Shown here piece after piece: positions 30,927 to 42,228 of a stretch of 64,000 bases of DNA; positions within the stretch are counted from its first letter, which is position 1; each line of letters starts with the position of its first letter. The notes under the pieces are model-generated. The model worked only from the letters and a program-made list of their open reading frames with translations. It was not told where the DNA came from and searched no databases. The translations under genes and the position numbers were made by a program. This DNA is from Letharia columbiana (Eukaryota > Ascomycota > Lecanoromycetes > Lecanorales > Parmeliaceae): the NCBI RefSeq assembly GCF_014066305.1, contig NW_023501036.1, positions 1,933,501 to 1,997,500 of the forward strand. The letters run 5' to 3'.

Positions 30927-31130
30927 GTGGATTCATCGCGTCGATCTTGGCGGAGGGGGATGAGATCTCGGCTCATGGCAGCGGCCATGATGAGAGCTGG
31001 AGCTCCAATGCCCGAGTACATGTCCATGCATGTCGCTCGGCAGATCCTGCAAGCCATTGACTACCTACACCAACGTGGTATCACCCACCATGACCTTAAG
31101 CCTGACAACGTCCCTCACATTGCTCGGCAG
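30927..31130 (+). pseudogene. Protein kinase C-lobe fragment
   Basis: One frame reads PEYMSMHVARQILQAIDYLH followed by QRGITHHDLKPDNV, which is helix E and the catalytic loop of a Ser/Thr kinase (normally HRDLKPDN). The catalytic Asp, Lys and Asn are kept; the Arg before the Asp is His. Just upstream a G5 run (30956-30960) separates this frame from another with EGDEISA, which resembles the GGDL element before helix D, so a one-base slip is likely. After DNV the expected beta strands and the DFG motif are not found in any frame. I read this as a kinase remnant. Confidence 0.6.
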
Positions 31131-31790
31131 CAGAGAAACCCCCGAGGTGGACCATACAGCAGAGTTATCACATCCCTCAAACAAGACTTACATAAATATA
31201 ATACCCACCTCCAACCAGTCCACATTCCTCGCAGCAGCAAGAAACTGGAGGAGTTGTGTAGAAAGGAAGCGATTCAGGTCGGCGACACGTGGACGAAGAC
31301 TGGCAGGGGTGGCATTACAACCGCCTTCAGTGCTACGGTGGGCAAGCCTTCCTCAGTATTACCATACAGAGCTAATAGTGGCTACTGTTCTTTCACAGAT
31401 CGAAGCACTTGACGCACGCTCGTCCCCCATGATGGGAACAACCGGTCATTCAACTGGCAACACATGGCCTTGCATAGGTCCCAGTGATTTCGATCAAATC
31501 ATGGTTCAAGCCCACTCGGGAGTTGACAGATCCTTCCGTAACACGTGGGATATCATTTCCGTGACGAGAAAAAACCAGGAGCTTGCCAATCTTCACTTGT
31601 GTCGTCAGTGTCTTCCGCTCTGGGAGGACGAGATGGAGAAGTGGGGATGTAATGGATTGGGTGAGAGAGTGGGCGACCGATGGAAGCCGAGGCCAAAGCG
31701 TGGTTGCTATTGGTACGTGCCGACAACCTTCAGACACCTTGCACTGCTGTTCTCCATGAACTTGCTCTTGTGCGCATGTGACTGACTATC
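31131..31790 (+). other. Unrecognised protein-like frame
   Basis: A frame open from about 31030 to 31785 is protein-like mainly from about 31430 (TWPCIGPSDFDQIMVQAHSG, NTWDIISVTRKNQELANLHL, CLPLWEDEMEKWGCNGLGER). It ends by running into intron-like sequence. It may be a further exon of the broken gene carrying the kinase piece. No domain recognised. Confidence 0.35.
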
Positions 31791-32381
31791 TTTGAACAGG
31801 GTTGGCGTCAGGTTGTTCGTTGACCGATAACCCGGAAAGTGAGAACCGAAGGCAGTGGACGGCATTCTGTTGTATATACGACTCTGGCGTATTTCATCAA
31901 ACCATTGGAATCTTCTTTTTTTCATGATGGAGTCCTTGCGAAGAAGCAGGCGTGCTAACTCAAGATAGACTGCTCTGACTGATATAGCAGGTTCTGATCC
32001 CGAGCTCAACCAGTGAACTCGTTCGTCCTGAGCAGTGACGTTATAAAGGCTCGTGATATGTGCAAAGACCATCAGGTATGTTGAAGTCAGGCGGCTCCCT
32101 TGCAAAAATGCAAACACTAATTCGGTGTCTCCAGCTCCACCATTGACATTGACCTCTTGCCATCATCTCTTTAATCTTTTTCTCTTCCTCTTGCCAACAA
32201 GTACGTGGCACTAAAAATATATATACGACTTGGGCGTGTAAGTATCTTCCCATGAACCTAATCAATCATAAGGTAGCTAACCAGTGCCGCCTGTTAGAAG
32301 TACAATTTTCGTTGGTAAAGAGACCAGTTCAACAACAGTGCTGAGGTAAGCAAAACCGAAACGATCTGACTTCTCACAGCC
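31791..32381. other. Gene-poor stretch
   Basis: About 590 bp without a convincing frame. Two AT runs containing TATATACGACT are present near 31871 and 32221. Confidence 0.3.
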
Positions 32382-32799
32382 ATGCGTCCTCTTCCACCGG
32401 CACCGGACCTGCCTGACTTGGCCGAAGTCCTTCGCAAAGCTACCGTTGAAGGTATTAGGCAGGGTATCGCCTGGGCTAAGAAGGATAAGGGTAAGCATAG
32501 CTTCGTTGCTGATTTAGATTTCTTCGGTCTGATGCCCTTTGTGTTACTTAGAAGAAGAAGAGAGCCGCTTGGAGATTAAGCGTGAACGGGATCAATCACC
32601 GGAAAGTCTGTTCGTTACGCAGGACAAGAATACTAAGACGGACACTCATGTCGCCGTAACCACACTCTCCTCTGGTCCCTTTGCAGGCTTACGTTCAGCG
32701 AAGAAGCGTGTCCGTGAAGATACCGATCTAGAGGAAGAATCAATGGCTAGCTATGGCTCAGCAGGAAAACTGGGCAAGAAAGCGCACGATATGGTCTGA
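32382..32799 (+). CDS. Small two-exon hypothetical gene, followed by a repeated WS-DPSLE module
   Basis: Exon 32382-32490 starts at a good ATG (PLPPAPDLPDLAEVLRKATV) and joins exon 32552-32799 through a 61-nt GTAAGC intron. The product is 118 residues, acidic and Lys-rich in the second half (RSAKKRVREDTDLEEES), ending at TGA 32797. From about 32760 a different frame carries WARKRTIWSEPADPSLED, which is repeated at about 33190-33250 as KKRTKWSKQTDPSLEQ. The gene therefore probably continued into that module and was cut by a frame change near 32750. Confidence 0.45.
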
Positions 32800-33480
32800 A
32801 CCTGCGGATCCATCTCTTGAGGACAGATTAAGACCGCCACTCCACGCTTCGTCCTCAGACAAAGAGGTACAGGACATCGGAAGACTGATTGCCATGCGAC
32901 TCCACGCTGCAGCCACGGACCCAAGACGACCTCCATTAAGGAGATTATATATATATCTCCGCGCTCGCAAGCGCGAGATCACCGGAGAACAGGGCCAAGG
33001 CTAAAGCTTGGAGTGGTAAATTCCTTCCCGATCTGCTAGTTACTTCTTATGCTCATCATTGCTGTAGCTGCCGCCGACGGAGGATATCTCGTCGAGAATG
33101 GTAAACCTGATATCACTGTACGCAAGACCAGCTATCAGACTTCTCCGGATCTTTCCCCCTCGTCTAACTCTAATCCATCCGAGGCTGTAAAGCAATGCAA
33201 GAAGCGGACCAAGTGGTCCAAACAAACGGATCCATCTCTTGAGCAGAAGTATGGCTCGAAGGAGATGGCCTTGGACGTAAGCATCCGGTTCCTTAGTGAC
33301 GTACTCGGACGCGAGCTAAGAAAGGGCCATTACACAGGCCGAGGAATTCTCGGAAAAGGCCCCTTCTCAGTTGTGTGCGGAAGATCAAGAACACTGGCAG
33401 AGACTCCGCCCAGGTACGTAAAACTTCTGCCCACCGATACAAGTGTGTGTCTTTATTATATCTACCGCCGCTGACTTCAA
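32800..33480 (+). pseudogene. Second WS-DPSLE module fused to a kinase N-lobe
   Basis: The frame 33049-33474 contains the second copy of the KKRTxWSxxxDPSLE element (first copy about 32770-32825). It is followed by GHYTGRGILGKGPFSVVCGR, the glycine-rich loop of a protein kinase. A GTACGT donor at 33414 and a TTTTAG acceptor at 33488 join it to SFAKIS, in the position of the VAIK lysine strand, but the frame stops a few codons later. So an N-lobe is present without the remaining kinase domain. The kinase C-lobe piece at 30927 lies upstream, so it is not the continuation. Confidence 0.5.
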
Positions 33481-33850
33481 TTTTTAGCTTTGCTAAAATT
33501 TCACGCGCGTGGGAGTGACTTCAAGAACACCCACTCCTTCCAGAGTCGGTAAGTTCAAAAAAAGCTTCGAAGACATTATAAAGGGCTGCTAACGCGTCTT
33601 GATAGCCTTACTCAGATAAGGCGAAGCCTTCGGGGTCTGCAGGAAGTCTCGAATGGCACCCGTGCCAGATTTAAGATCTTCGATCATAAGATCCAACCTA
33701 AGGGCAGATGTGCCGCACAAATCTCTGGACAGAAGACTGGAAAGAAGACTAGACAGAAGACTAGACGAAAAATTGGTTAGACGACTGAGCAGAAGACTAG
33801 GCAGAAGAACGGGGATCGAGTCTAGAAGGCTCGCAATAGCCGTGTGACAA
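33481..33850 (+). repeat. 12-bp minisatellite AGAAGACTAGAC
   Basis: From about 33728 to 33812 roughly seven units near AGAAGACTAGAC occur with point changes. In one frame they give Arg-Arg-Leu-Asp repeats (ATG frame 33653-33847), in the next Lys-Thr-Arg-Gln repeats. The latter frame is joined by a GTAAGTT intron (33550-33604) to sequence just after the kinase N-lobe, so the array may have been the basic tail of that gene. Confidence 0.8.
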
Positions 33851-34333
33851 TTGAAGACGTGGCGTCCAGGACACAAGAGAAGGAGTTCCTTCCAAAAGCC
33901 CACGGGGCACAGCAATCTTTCGATGCTCACATCGCAGTGATGGTAAGTTTACACATGAACCAGCAAGGTTGGCAACGATCGATACTCACATAGTGTCCAT
34001 TAGGACATTACCCGTCAATGATTATGTCGATCTGAGACTGCGCCCGGCAATCTTCACGATAGGGGTCCTGACGAAGAATGTTTGCGGGTAGAAAATGCAG
34101 GATCTCAAAATGTCTCTTTATGCGAAAAAGATGCAGCAGACGGCAAAGACTTGACACAAACTCTGAGCTATATCCGACAACGACTTCAACAAATTGAATT
34201 TCTCTTTCGCCAATCCTCGTCAGGATGGCTCTTTACGGGCTTCCTGCTCGTGCTTATATAAAAATATTACGGTAACTGGTGGTCTTCTCCCTGTCAAAAG
34301 TCGAACGTTTGCTGATACCCATCCAGCTCCGTC
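33851..34333. other. Stretch without assigned gene
   Basis: About 480 bp. It holds the 15-mer TTATATAAAAATATT at 34254-34268, identical to one at 38863. No gene recognised. Confidence 0.3.
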
Positions 34334-35468
34334 ATGGCCGCACTGGTGGACAACAGGTCCATCAAAGACACCCACGACCGCGACTCGCGTCGCGCCACGC
34401 CCAAGCTCAAGCCTGAGTTCAATGGCGAGTCGTTCTCAGGAACTTTGAGAACGACAACGGTGGTAGTCGAAGGACTACTAATCGAAGGGGCCGAGGGGTG
34501 GGTTGAGGAGAGACGGTTGGTGCCCGGGAGAGAGGTCGGCCTCCATGGCGTGCACGTAAGCAATAGACTATGAAGATCCTAGTTTCTTGCTTACACTAAG
34601 AAAGCATGCAGGCGTGGTTGCCCAAGTGCCAGACAGAATGGTTACTCCGAGGATGCTCGGAGAGGAGTCTGGAGAGGAACCTTTTTCTCTGCATCGGCTG
34701 GGTATCTCATCGAGCCGCTGCCAGACATGGCATCGTCAAAGAAGGATGCCGGGCTGCTAGCAACGGTCGTATGATTGGCTTTTTCCGTCAACAAGCATGC
34801 TTTGGGTTCTCGCCAACGCCAAAGACTGGAACATACGAGTATCCAGACTCACAGTACCATGGCATCCAGAGCTCTCATGAACCTCAACACGGAGACTGTG
34901 TCTCTCGTCAACCTCTGTATACTCCGGAAGGTCCACATCCATCTGCAGCCTCCATTGTCGCTCTTACCAGCAAACAATTACCAACCCAGGCCTACTCACC
35001 AGAATCAGAATGGAGTCGAACCATCCATACTCGCAGAATCTCAATGCTGCCAACCAACCCGACTCACAACAAGCCAGCCCTGATGATCAACAGAAGGGTT
35101 TCGGCGCCATGGAACATCGACAGACGCATTTTCAGATCAGGCTTTTCCATTACACATGATCCTCTGTATATCCTGGTGCGGTCACCATCAACGACCCTTT
35201 CCTGCCGCATACCGATTTGCATACACAGTACACTGGCATTGGCACCAACTCTTTTTGGTCGCACGTCGGCTTTCAAAACCAGCAAAGTGGCGAATATCAT
35301 CGATCTCGTTCGCTCACTGCGGGTGGAGCAGATCCTAACTTTGACCGTCGTGATAAGGACTCGGACAGCCAATCTTGGACTCCAGATCCACGATGGCACC
35401 GCTGGACTATTGGAGTTGCTGGTGGGAGTGGTTTTGACATCGAGCGTCTAGGTTTTCCCCGGCTCTAG
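34334..35468 (+). pseudogene. Two-exon Ser/Pro/Tyr-rich hypothetical gene, broken downstream
   Basis: ATG 34334; exon 34334-34555 joins exon 34612 onward in frame through a 56-nt GTAAGC intron. Exon 1 includes PKLKPEFNGESFSGTLRTTT, exon 2 RGCSERSLERNLFLCIGWVS. After about 35010 the protein-like reading moves to a second frame (SNHPYSQNLNAANQPDSQQA), is cut by TGA near 35154, then continues in that frame to 35468 (YTGIGTNSFWSHVGFQNQQS, DSQSWTPDPRWHRWTIGVAG). The mixture of good coding texture and two interruptions suggests recent decay or missed introns. Not recognised. Confidence 0.45.
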
Positions 35469-37627
35469 ATTGGCGGTGAAGATCGATCTTGAGGCACCAG
35501 AAGGTGGCTGAGTGTATATAACATTTCTTAGGAGAAACAGTGTCTCAAACGAAAATGATCGCTCTTGCTGATGTGCTCAATCGATGGGCGCGCGTCTGAT
35601 CGCACTGGTTCTGCTGACAATACACAGGTGAAACTAACAGTCTTCAGAGCCTGTCGTCCTGAGCATCCGAGACGTTAAAAGGCTCCTTCTTCTCAACAAA
35701 TCCCGCAAGTCTTCGCCAGCGACTATGACTGCACAGGGAAGAAGAGCCAGAATATGATTGCGACATGATCCAACACTCCCCTACCTCGAAGCTTTCCAGG
35801 CGTCCTGTTGACAGTCGAAAGCCATCCCTGCTCTCGATTGCCCAGAGCTCAGTGATCCTTCTTTTTTCGAAGATGGAGGTAAGCGAGAGGAACGTACGAG
35901 TACTCTTCAAAATCTTGTCTTGTAAGTTTTACCAGTGTTCTTCCCAGTGTTCACAGTGTTTGATAGTAACATCTTCCAGCGAGCAGGTTTTCGTTACGAA
36001 GATTTCCTATGAGACAATCGAAACCCTGAGGTTTTCCCAGCGATGGTTTGCTGGTCCGCTAGCGTTGCGACATTGTTTGGAGGTAAGCTAGTTCCAAGCT
36101 CCATCTCGCATTTCCTCATTGCCGATTCTTGGGGTTTCTTGGCTTGAGCTGTGCAATAGAAATCAGACATCATTCCGCGATTTGGTGTGCGCACACTCGA
36201 TACAGATGTGCCAAAGGATCCGTTCAAGTCAAACTGCTAACTCAAAGGAACATGTAGGACGAAAATTCCTCTGCCTGGGAAGGCATTATAATATCTCGAA
36301 GACATCCTGCCACCAAGTATGAGCTGTTAGCCACTCTTCCCGAACAGGTCTCAAGCAATGGTACTTCTAGCACCTTCACGCTACCTCTCAGATTCTTGGA
36401 CCTAACCTAATAGAGAAAAGGCGTCGAACTTTCGGCCTCAGCTCCTCCATCACGCCCAATTATTTCGTCTTAGGGGCATCTTTTCAAAGCCCGGTCAATA
36501 TCTTCTTTCTACCTTCTTTTTAGCCTTTTGATTTGAGGGAGTCGTGCCCATAGAGTGGCACAAGGCTCTTATCTCAATACAAATATATATGCCTCAAAGG
36601 CGCAGGAGGCATGCTCAAAGCCGCAACAACTGGCATTAGAGCCGGTCAAATCCAGCGGAGATCGCTCCCACGACAGGAAACGCGTTCAACCTTCGATACT
36701 GGCGTATTGACTGATAGGCTCGTCGTGCATCCAAGGTAATGGCAATCAAAGCCAGGCCTCCGCAAAAAACCCTTTGACTAACGTCTTCTAGACGCAGCCA
36801 CATGATTCCGTCTCGATCCTCGTGACCTCTCATGCACAGCAGCAGATCACCCTCGCGAGACAATGAATAGAATCATCCCTCGGCAGTTCCCGGCAGATCA
36901 ATGTCACAGAATTGTGCATGCCTGATGGGCAAATCCTGGCAACCCGAAATTCCAGCAGGGCGTGGCTTGACGGCATCCTATCATCCAAACCACACTCCTA
37001 TAGCCGCAGCGAGAATAGTGGAGGATCTCCATTTTTCGTCCAAGACATCGCCATGCAGAGGAGCCCCACTGCCCTCGAGCCGCAGATACAGCCCGCTTCC
37101 GGCTCAGCGATCGTCTTATCCAGCCGCGCCAGGGGATGTGTGGGATGAGGAGGATCTCATGAGGTTTTCAATGACGAAGCAGCCCTGATAACTGATGCCT
37201 CGTAAGTACAGTCCCGGTGGATCGTTGCAAGAACATCTTCTCATTGATGGACGCTGATAGACGATGCTAGCTACGAATCTGCCAGACGCTCGCACTGTTG
37301 GAAAATCACTTATAGGAAATTCACCGTAAGGGTCTGCTCAACACAGCTCTGCCTTCGCGCGATCGATCAGCTATCATTGTGAGCGCCGCCAAAGCCAAGG
37401 CAGTTGACCACGGACGAACACATGATTATCTCGACAGCGTATCCATAATCAGCCTAGCATTGCAACTATACTGCGTGCTAAATATATACCCCCTATCCTG
37501 CAGCGAGGAGAACGAAGACTCGGACGACGGAAGAGAGCAAGGGCAACCTGGTCACGGCACCTATGCCCGGCCACGAGAAAATTATTCCATCGCAAGGAAG
37601 GGAAGTTGACATCATGCAAGAGCGCGA
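35469..37627. other. Stretch of short exon-like frames, unresolved
   Basis: About 2.2 kb. A GTAAGT donor near 35920 with a TTCCAG acceptor near 35980 joins fragments such as DPSFFEDGGKREERTSTLQN, but neither end can be extended. Frames at 36901-37188 and 37379-37609 are Ser/Pro-rich or acidic (SEENEDSDDGREQGQPG). No domain or complete gene. Confidence 0.3.
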
Positions 37628-38467
37628 ATGGAAAACAACCCGTCTGTGGAGCTAGCCAGACTCGTTGGTGTCGTCATTGGAATCTGCGGCCGCAAGAGGG
37701 CCCTGCTGCGGTCTCCTAAGCCGCCACGAGTTCTTGGATGTATGGTCAGCAGTCATCGCGTCAGCCTTCCTCGCGAAGGTCATACGCGAGTCAAGATGTT
37801 CGCAATCCTCATGCCAGGGTACTTGTATGCCTTGCCTCTCAAACGCTCAGCAAGTTACAAGGGCCAGGAACGCCAGACTGTCTCCACAACAGCATTGTGG
37901 CCAGCGCTCGGCATTCGAACAACAACTTGTAATTCATCCTCGTGCGTCAGTACGACTGCAACATCAACAGCCTTCGCATGTGAACACTACAGCCCTTGAA
38001 TCGATTATCGTCTCGCAGTCATGAATGATCAGCCAAAATGGTAAGTGTGCTAAGCAGAAAGGGCAGTCCTACAAACCTATATCGAAGTCAGCCATCTACA
38101 CAAAGAGACTCAGCAGCCTCCTTCTCATCTTCAACAAAGCCATTTATCTCGAGCTGTGGAAAGTCGACAAGGTCGACTTTCGCAACACATCCCACAGAAC
38201 AATGACTCTTCCTCAAAATATTCTCCGATACGGAAGAACGCTCACTCACCAACACCGTATTTGCCCTCAAAAACCCCCAATGGCGATCAACCTTCGAAAG
38301 CTACTAATGAGAAAATACTCATTGCTCAGAGGTTCAAGCTAGACTTGGAAGCTGCTCACGCCGACGAAGCGGCTTCGCAGTCTCTTAGCCCGCTAGGTCT
38401 TGTCCCAGGCTATCCAGATTCGAAGAGGCATACTCAAACAATATCAAGGTCCTGCTGGCAGACTTGA
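37628..38467 (+). CDS. Gln/Ser-rich hypothetical coding region, exon plan uncertain
   Basis: The clearest exon runs from about 38090 to 38467 (ETQQPPSHLQQSHLSRAVES, NDSSSKYSPIRKNAHSPTPY, ILIAQRFKLDLEAAHADEAA). A GTAAGTGTG donor near 38041 and an AAAG acceptor near 38089 precede it. Upstream, two frames between 37665 and 38024 are also Gln/Ser-rich (RLQHQQPSHVNTTALESIIV), but joining them needs one frame change. Composition resembles transcription-factor activation regions; no DNA-binding domain is seen. Confidence 0.4.
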
Positions 38468-39037
38468 TGGCCCCGCGGGCATTGAGATCATTGATCGTGT
38501 GGTCGTGTCCGATGAACAGTGGGCCGGGCTCTAGCTTGAATCCTGCACGGCCACTCTCAAATATGCGCTCATGGCAAGCCCCCAGGTCAACGTCGAGCGT
38601 GTCCCCGAGTCAACCTCAACTGCAAAAGTGAGAAACTAGCTAGAGTCACCTTACGCAAAAGACTAGACCCTACTGTCAGATTCATGCTACCAAGGATAGC
38701 CCCAAGGAATGAATGTTTCAAGATGAGAGCTGAGCACATGGCATCAAGGAATTGCTTATGCGAAAGAAAGTAAAGAGCACGAAAACTGAGAAAGGGCTGC
38801 ATGCAGCAACAAAAATTGACAAAATTAGCATGTGGGAAAATGGAAAGCGCCAACCCTTCCCTTTATATAAAAATATTCGATCTCATGAAACGCATGGAGG
38901 ATCGAACAGGGTTCAAGGCGAGGGCTGTTGCATGGTAGCCAAGGATGGGGCCAAGCGTTCGGTGTTGGAGCATCGGTCCCATATATCGGTAATTCAATGG
39001 GACCAGTCGACGAGGTACGGCCGGAAGATATCCGGGG
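38468..39037. other. Gap with an AT motif
   Basis: About 570 bp between two coding-like stretches. Holds the second copy of TTATATAAAAATATT (38863-38877). No gene recognised. Confidence 0.3.
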
Positions 39038-39474
39038 TTGAGCTTGGAGGCATTCGATCCCATTCGCTTCCAAGATCGCTACCACATCGTCTTCGACAAC
39101 CAGCGTTCAGCCTGTTGGATATTCATCGTACCGATTTATCTGCTAACGTCGCGCATAGAGCGGTCCAGATCGGCACGATTGCTGGCGGTGAAACGGACAA
39201 CACTGACAACAACGACAGTGACAATGATGACACTGATAACAAAATCCTCACCCCACCCAGCCCCAATACCGATGTCGAGCATGCAGGAAGGGTTGACAAT
39301 CCAATGGACCATGGTTTTCGAGCCACCACCGTCGGCCAAGAAGAGCAAACATCCAATCATCTGCCGGAGGCACCGCCTGTCCGGGACTATCGCGATGCCA
39401 ATGGCATCGACCATGGTTACGCCATGAGGGAGGCGTTGCTCAACCCTCGGCCGGATCCCTGGGCCTTAATCTGA
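39038..39474 (+). CDS. Acidic hypothetical coding fragment
   Basis: Frame pieces read SLEAFDPIRFQDRYHIVFDN and, in the neighbouring frame, an Asp/Asn/Thr-rich tract (39189-39246, ETDNTDNNDSDNDDTDN) followed by EAPPVRDYRDANGIDHGYAM and a stop at 39474. A frame change near 39115 separates the two. The acidic tract is made of GACAA and GATAA-type repeats. Not recognised. Confidence 0.35.
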
Positions 39475-39499
39475 GGCAATACCCACTGGTGAATACTTG

Positions 39500-39896
39500 A
39501 ACACTTCTAAACAACCGTACAGAGGACGCTGATGCCTGTAGAAACCCTGCCTCTGCCACCCGCATTATCCTTTCGAACGATACAAAGCAAAGCAACAAGG
39601 ACAATCTACCAAACGAAGGGGGTAGTGGCTGGGGTCTCAATGGATATTCTCCGCTGGATACATGGTCCACTCCATCCTCTCAGCCTTCATTTCATTTGTC
39701 ATTGGTTCCAAAGGGAGGAACATACTGCTTACGGAGCGACTCCAAAATCCAGCAGACTGTAGGCCCCATCACCGTCACCCACGAGACAGAGCAAACAGCC
39801 ACTCCACCGTTCCGCGAGTATCGAGGCAGCAGTTGCTTAGACCTGCTCCGGATCCCAAAGATGTCAGGGTACTTCCTGCCTCCCTCAACCACCTGA
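39500..39896 (+). CDS. Hypothetical exon, Ser/Thr/Pro-rich
   Basis: Starting after a CCGTACAG acceptor-like site (39517-39524) the frame reads DACRNPASATRIILSNDTKQ, GLNGYSPLDTWSTPSSQPSF and SKIQQTVGPITVTHETEQTA before ending at 39896. Texture is clearly protein-like on the plus strand; a longer opposite-strand frame (39692-40234) is Arg-rich and less convincing. A further fragment with similar texture (SMERTETTSKPPFQTESNYG) follows at 40000-40160 in another frame. Confidence 0.35.
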
Positions 39897-41191
39897 TCGC
39901 CGGTTTCGCTGAACCGACCGTGTGTGATGCCAATTTTCGTTGCTAGCATCTCTGGGGAACGGCTGTTCTCTGAACCAAGCATGAGGATTGATATTCGCAG
40001 ACAGGGGCCGCGACGCCTTCGCATCATCATGAAAATGGTACGGACAACGGGCATAGGTCGATGGAGAGAACAGAAACCACCTCCAAACCTCCTTTTCAGA
40101 CAGAGAGCAACTATGGTATCTGGACCGAAATCGCCCGTTTTAAGCTTGCCACAGGCTCTAGTCTCTGAATCCGAAGGAATTCTGTCCCGGTCCTGCAGCC
40201 TCAGCCTCTCTGTCGGACAGCCAACATGTCTCATGTACTACGGCGGGATCTACCTAGGCGCAGAGTTGCTCGTGGTTGAAGATGGCTCCCGCAAGCAACG
40301 AAGAGCAGTTCAAGTTCCTGATAAGCTGCATCCGTTACACGCATCGAAACCGACTTCAAAATGAAGGGATGCAAAGCTGAGACTCGATTTCGTCGATCGT
40401 GAACAAATGCTGATGAGGACTGAAGTGGACTGCGTTCTATATTCTCCGATGGTGATGAGAGACAGTTGGCCGTGTGGATGAGGCAATGGGTTTGTTGTAA
40501 GCATCGTCGTGGACGCATACTGAAGTATATAAGCAAGAGACAGAATATTCTTGAGCTTTCACTCGTTTCCACTCCACTGAGCCGCACGTGATGACCGTAG
40601 ATTCCGCGGTCAAGTCCTGCTGACCAAAGACCAGTTGAAGCGATCCAGACTTTTGACCGCCGTCTTGGGCTAGACGTTAACAGGCATCCGTTATAAAAAT
40701 ACATATCGCGACTTCTCTTCGGTATGAACCCCTTCTGTTAGATGTTCATATGGCGAGCTGACTACGAATGCAGTCGATGATCGACCGGTGCGTTTTTGGC
40801 CGTCGTCACCGCTGACTACAGAGAGTCGCCGTTCAACTTTCGTCCCCCTGGTAAGAGCCTCCTTCCGCAGTCATGTTAGAAATATGCTCAATGGAAAATG
40901 CGATACTGGACCGCGACTAACGTGCAATAGTCCTGTCGAGCACGAGACGGAAGATGGCCGTTCGTTGAAGCGTTCCCGGGCTTGGGCTCCGGACGTGACA
41001 CGCAGCATTTTGGGTGAGCCTCCAGTGAAGGTGGTCCGCAACCAACAGCAGACGACATCCAACAGGCACGAGATCAAGGACAAATGCGGTCTTCATATAC
41101 ATTACCCTCGGTTTTCAAGATCTGCATGTTAGGGGCCCCTTCTCTCGACCTAGCCGAAGAGGCGAGACACAACCGGCCGATTGCCATCGAA
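39897..41191. other. Stretch with coding-like fragments, unresolved
   Basis: About 1.3 kb. Besides the fragment at 40000-40160 it has only short frames. An AT run (TTATAAAAATACATAT) lies at 40691-40706. Confidence 0.3.
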
Positions 41192-41842
41192 ATGGCTGCC
41201 ATACCATACCCTCCTCGGCGTATATCGCGCTTCAATGACGAGCAAAAGGGCGAAGACTTCCTGACTTACGTAGCCCAAGAGACCATTGCGAAGAAGAGTG
41301 CTCAGACCCTTTGCGAGGTCGAGTGGATCATGGCCAAGAAGACAATCGAACATTGTCAAAAGCAAATCCAGGCTTGGGTGGAGACTTGCAGCGGCAATTG
41401 TTCAGCTTTGGTCATTGAACCAGAGGAAACAGTGGATACACCGGTCGAAGGTCCCAAGCCGTACATTGAGCTCCGAGCCAACCGAGACATCGACTCCGGA
41501 GATCTGGTACTGTCCGAGCAGACGATCTCCAATGTGGCTACCAGTATCCCAGAGGAGGTGGAGGCGAAAAGACGTGCCGGTAGATACAATGATCACTATT
41601 GTAATGGTTGCGCGTCTCTACTAGCTGTCCCTTTACAATGTCCCAGCCTGTTTGTGAGAAACCGGACGCCTACCAACTCGGAGGTGCCGCCAGCGACTCC
41701 ATCTTCGTCCTTACCTACCCTCCCGTCTCAGAATTCTAATCATACCACTCAACGCAACCACAGCAAAAAAGCCGATGTCGCGGAGATTCCTCTACACCCG
41801 TCAAGCAGTCACAACTTTCTATACTACAAATATATAGCGTAG
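41192..41842 (+). CDS. SET-domain-like N-terminal fragment
   Basis: From ATG 41192 the frame gives a helical lead (EQKGEDFLTYVAQETIAKKS, then MAKKTIEHCQKQIQAWVETC). PYIELRANRDIDSGDLVLSE, SNVATSIPEEVEAKRRAGRY and NDHYCNGCASLLAVP follow. The order 'ancient strand, D-I-x-x-G-D-L-V-L-S-E, then a Cys-x-x-Cys' resembles the start of fungal SET-domain proteins, where this strand precedes an inserted Cys-rich region. The rest of the SET domain, including the NHxCxPN motif, is not found; after about 41640 the frame becomes Ser/Pro/Asn-rich and stops. A fragment or a diverged relative; the assignment is by eye. Confidence 0.4.
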   Translation: MAAIPYPPRRISRFNDEQKGEDFLTYVAQETIAKKSAQTLCEVEWIMAKKTIEHCQKQIQAWVETCSGNCSALVIEPEETVDTPVEGPKPYIELRANRDIDSGDLVLSEQTISNVATSIPEEVEAKRRAGRYNDHYCNGCASLLAVPLQCPSLFVRNRTPTNSEVPPATPSSSLPTLPSQNSNHTTQRNHSKKADVAEIPLHPSSSHNFLYYKYIA

Positions 41843-42228
41843 GTGCGCTCCTACCAAAACCCTCAGCATCTCTATCGAGGCAGCAAAGAAGACGTCGTCG
41901 GAGAGTTGAAGGCTTGGGTTGTTGAGCGTCGCAAGGCTCACAACAACTTCGATACGGACACAATCTGGGAGATGTTGCTGGATACGGTTCCGGCTCGCAC
42001 AAGAACTCACCGTCTCCCAGAAATGAGCCAGAGCGCGAGTCGAAGACCGAACTCCAGTACCCGGGCTCGCCCAGTTATTCACCACCCGCTTCGCCATCGG
42101 TCTCGATCGATGCTCTCCTCAAGCCTTTCACTGTTTCTTCAATCAAAGCCGAAGAACACTTTCCAGCTTCCCCTGGGACTCCTAAATGGAAAATCGACCT
42201 CAGCGAACGCAAATGTTTCATGTCCTGA
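41843..42228 (+). other. Coding-like segments downstream of the SET-like fragment
   Basis: Just after a CCTCAG site (41863-41868) one frame reads EDVVGELKAWVVERRKAHNN and DTDTIWEMLL. From about 41960 another frame reads SKTELQYPGSPSYSPPASPS and IKAEEHFPASPGTPKWKIDL, ending at TGA near 42226. The two cannot be joined cleanly. Neither is recognised. Confidence 0.35.

Noticed and set aside
39692..40234. 180-residue minus-strand frame
   Set aside because: Composition is Arg/Met-rich and the opposite strand carries Ser/Thr/Pro-rich protein-like sequence with a splice acceptor.
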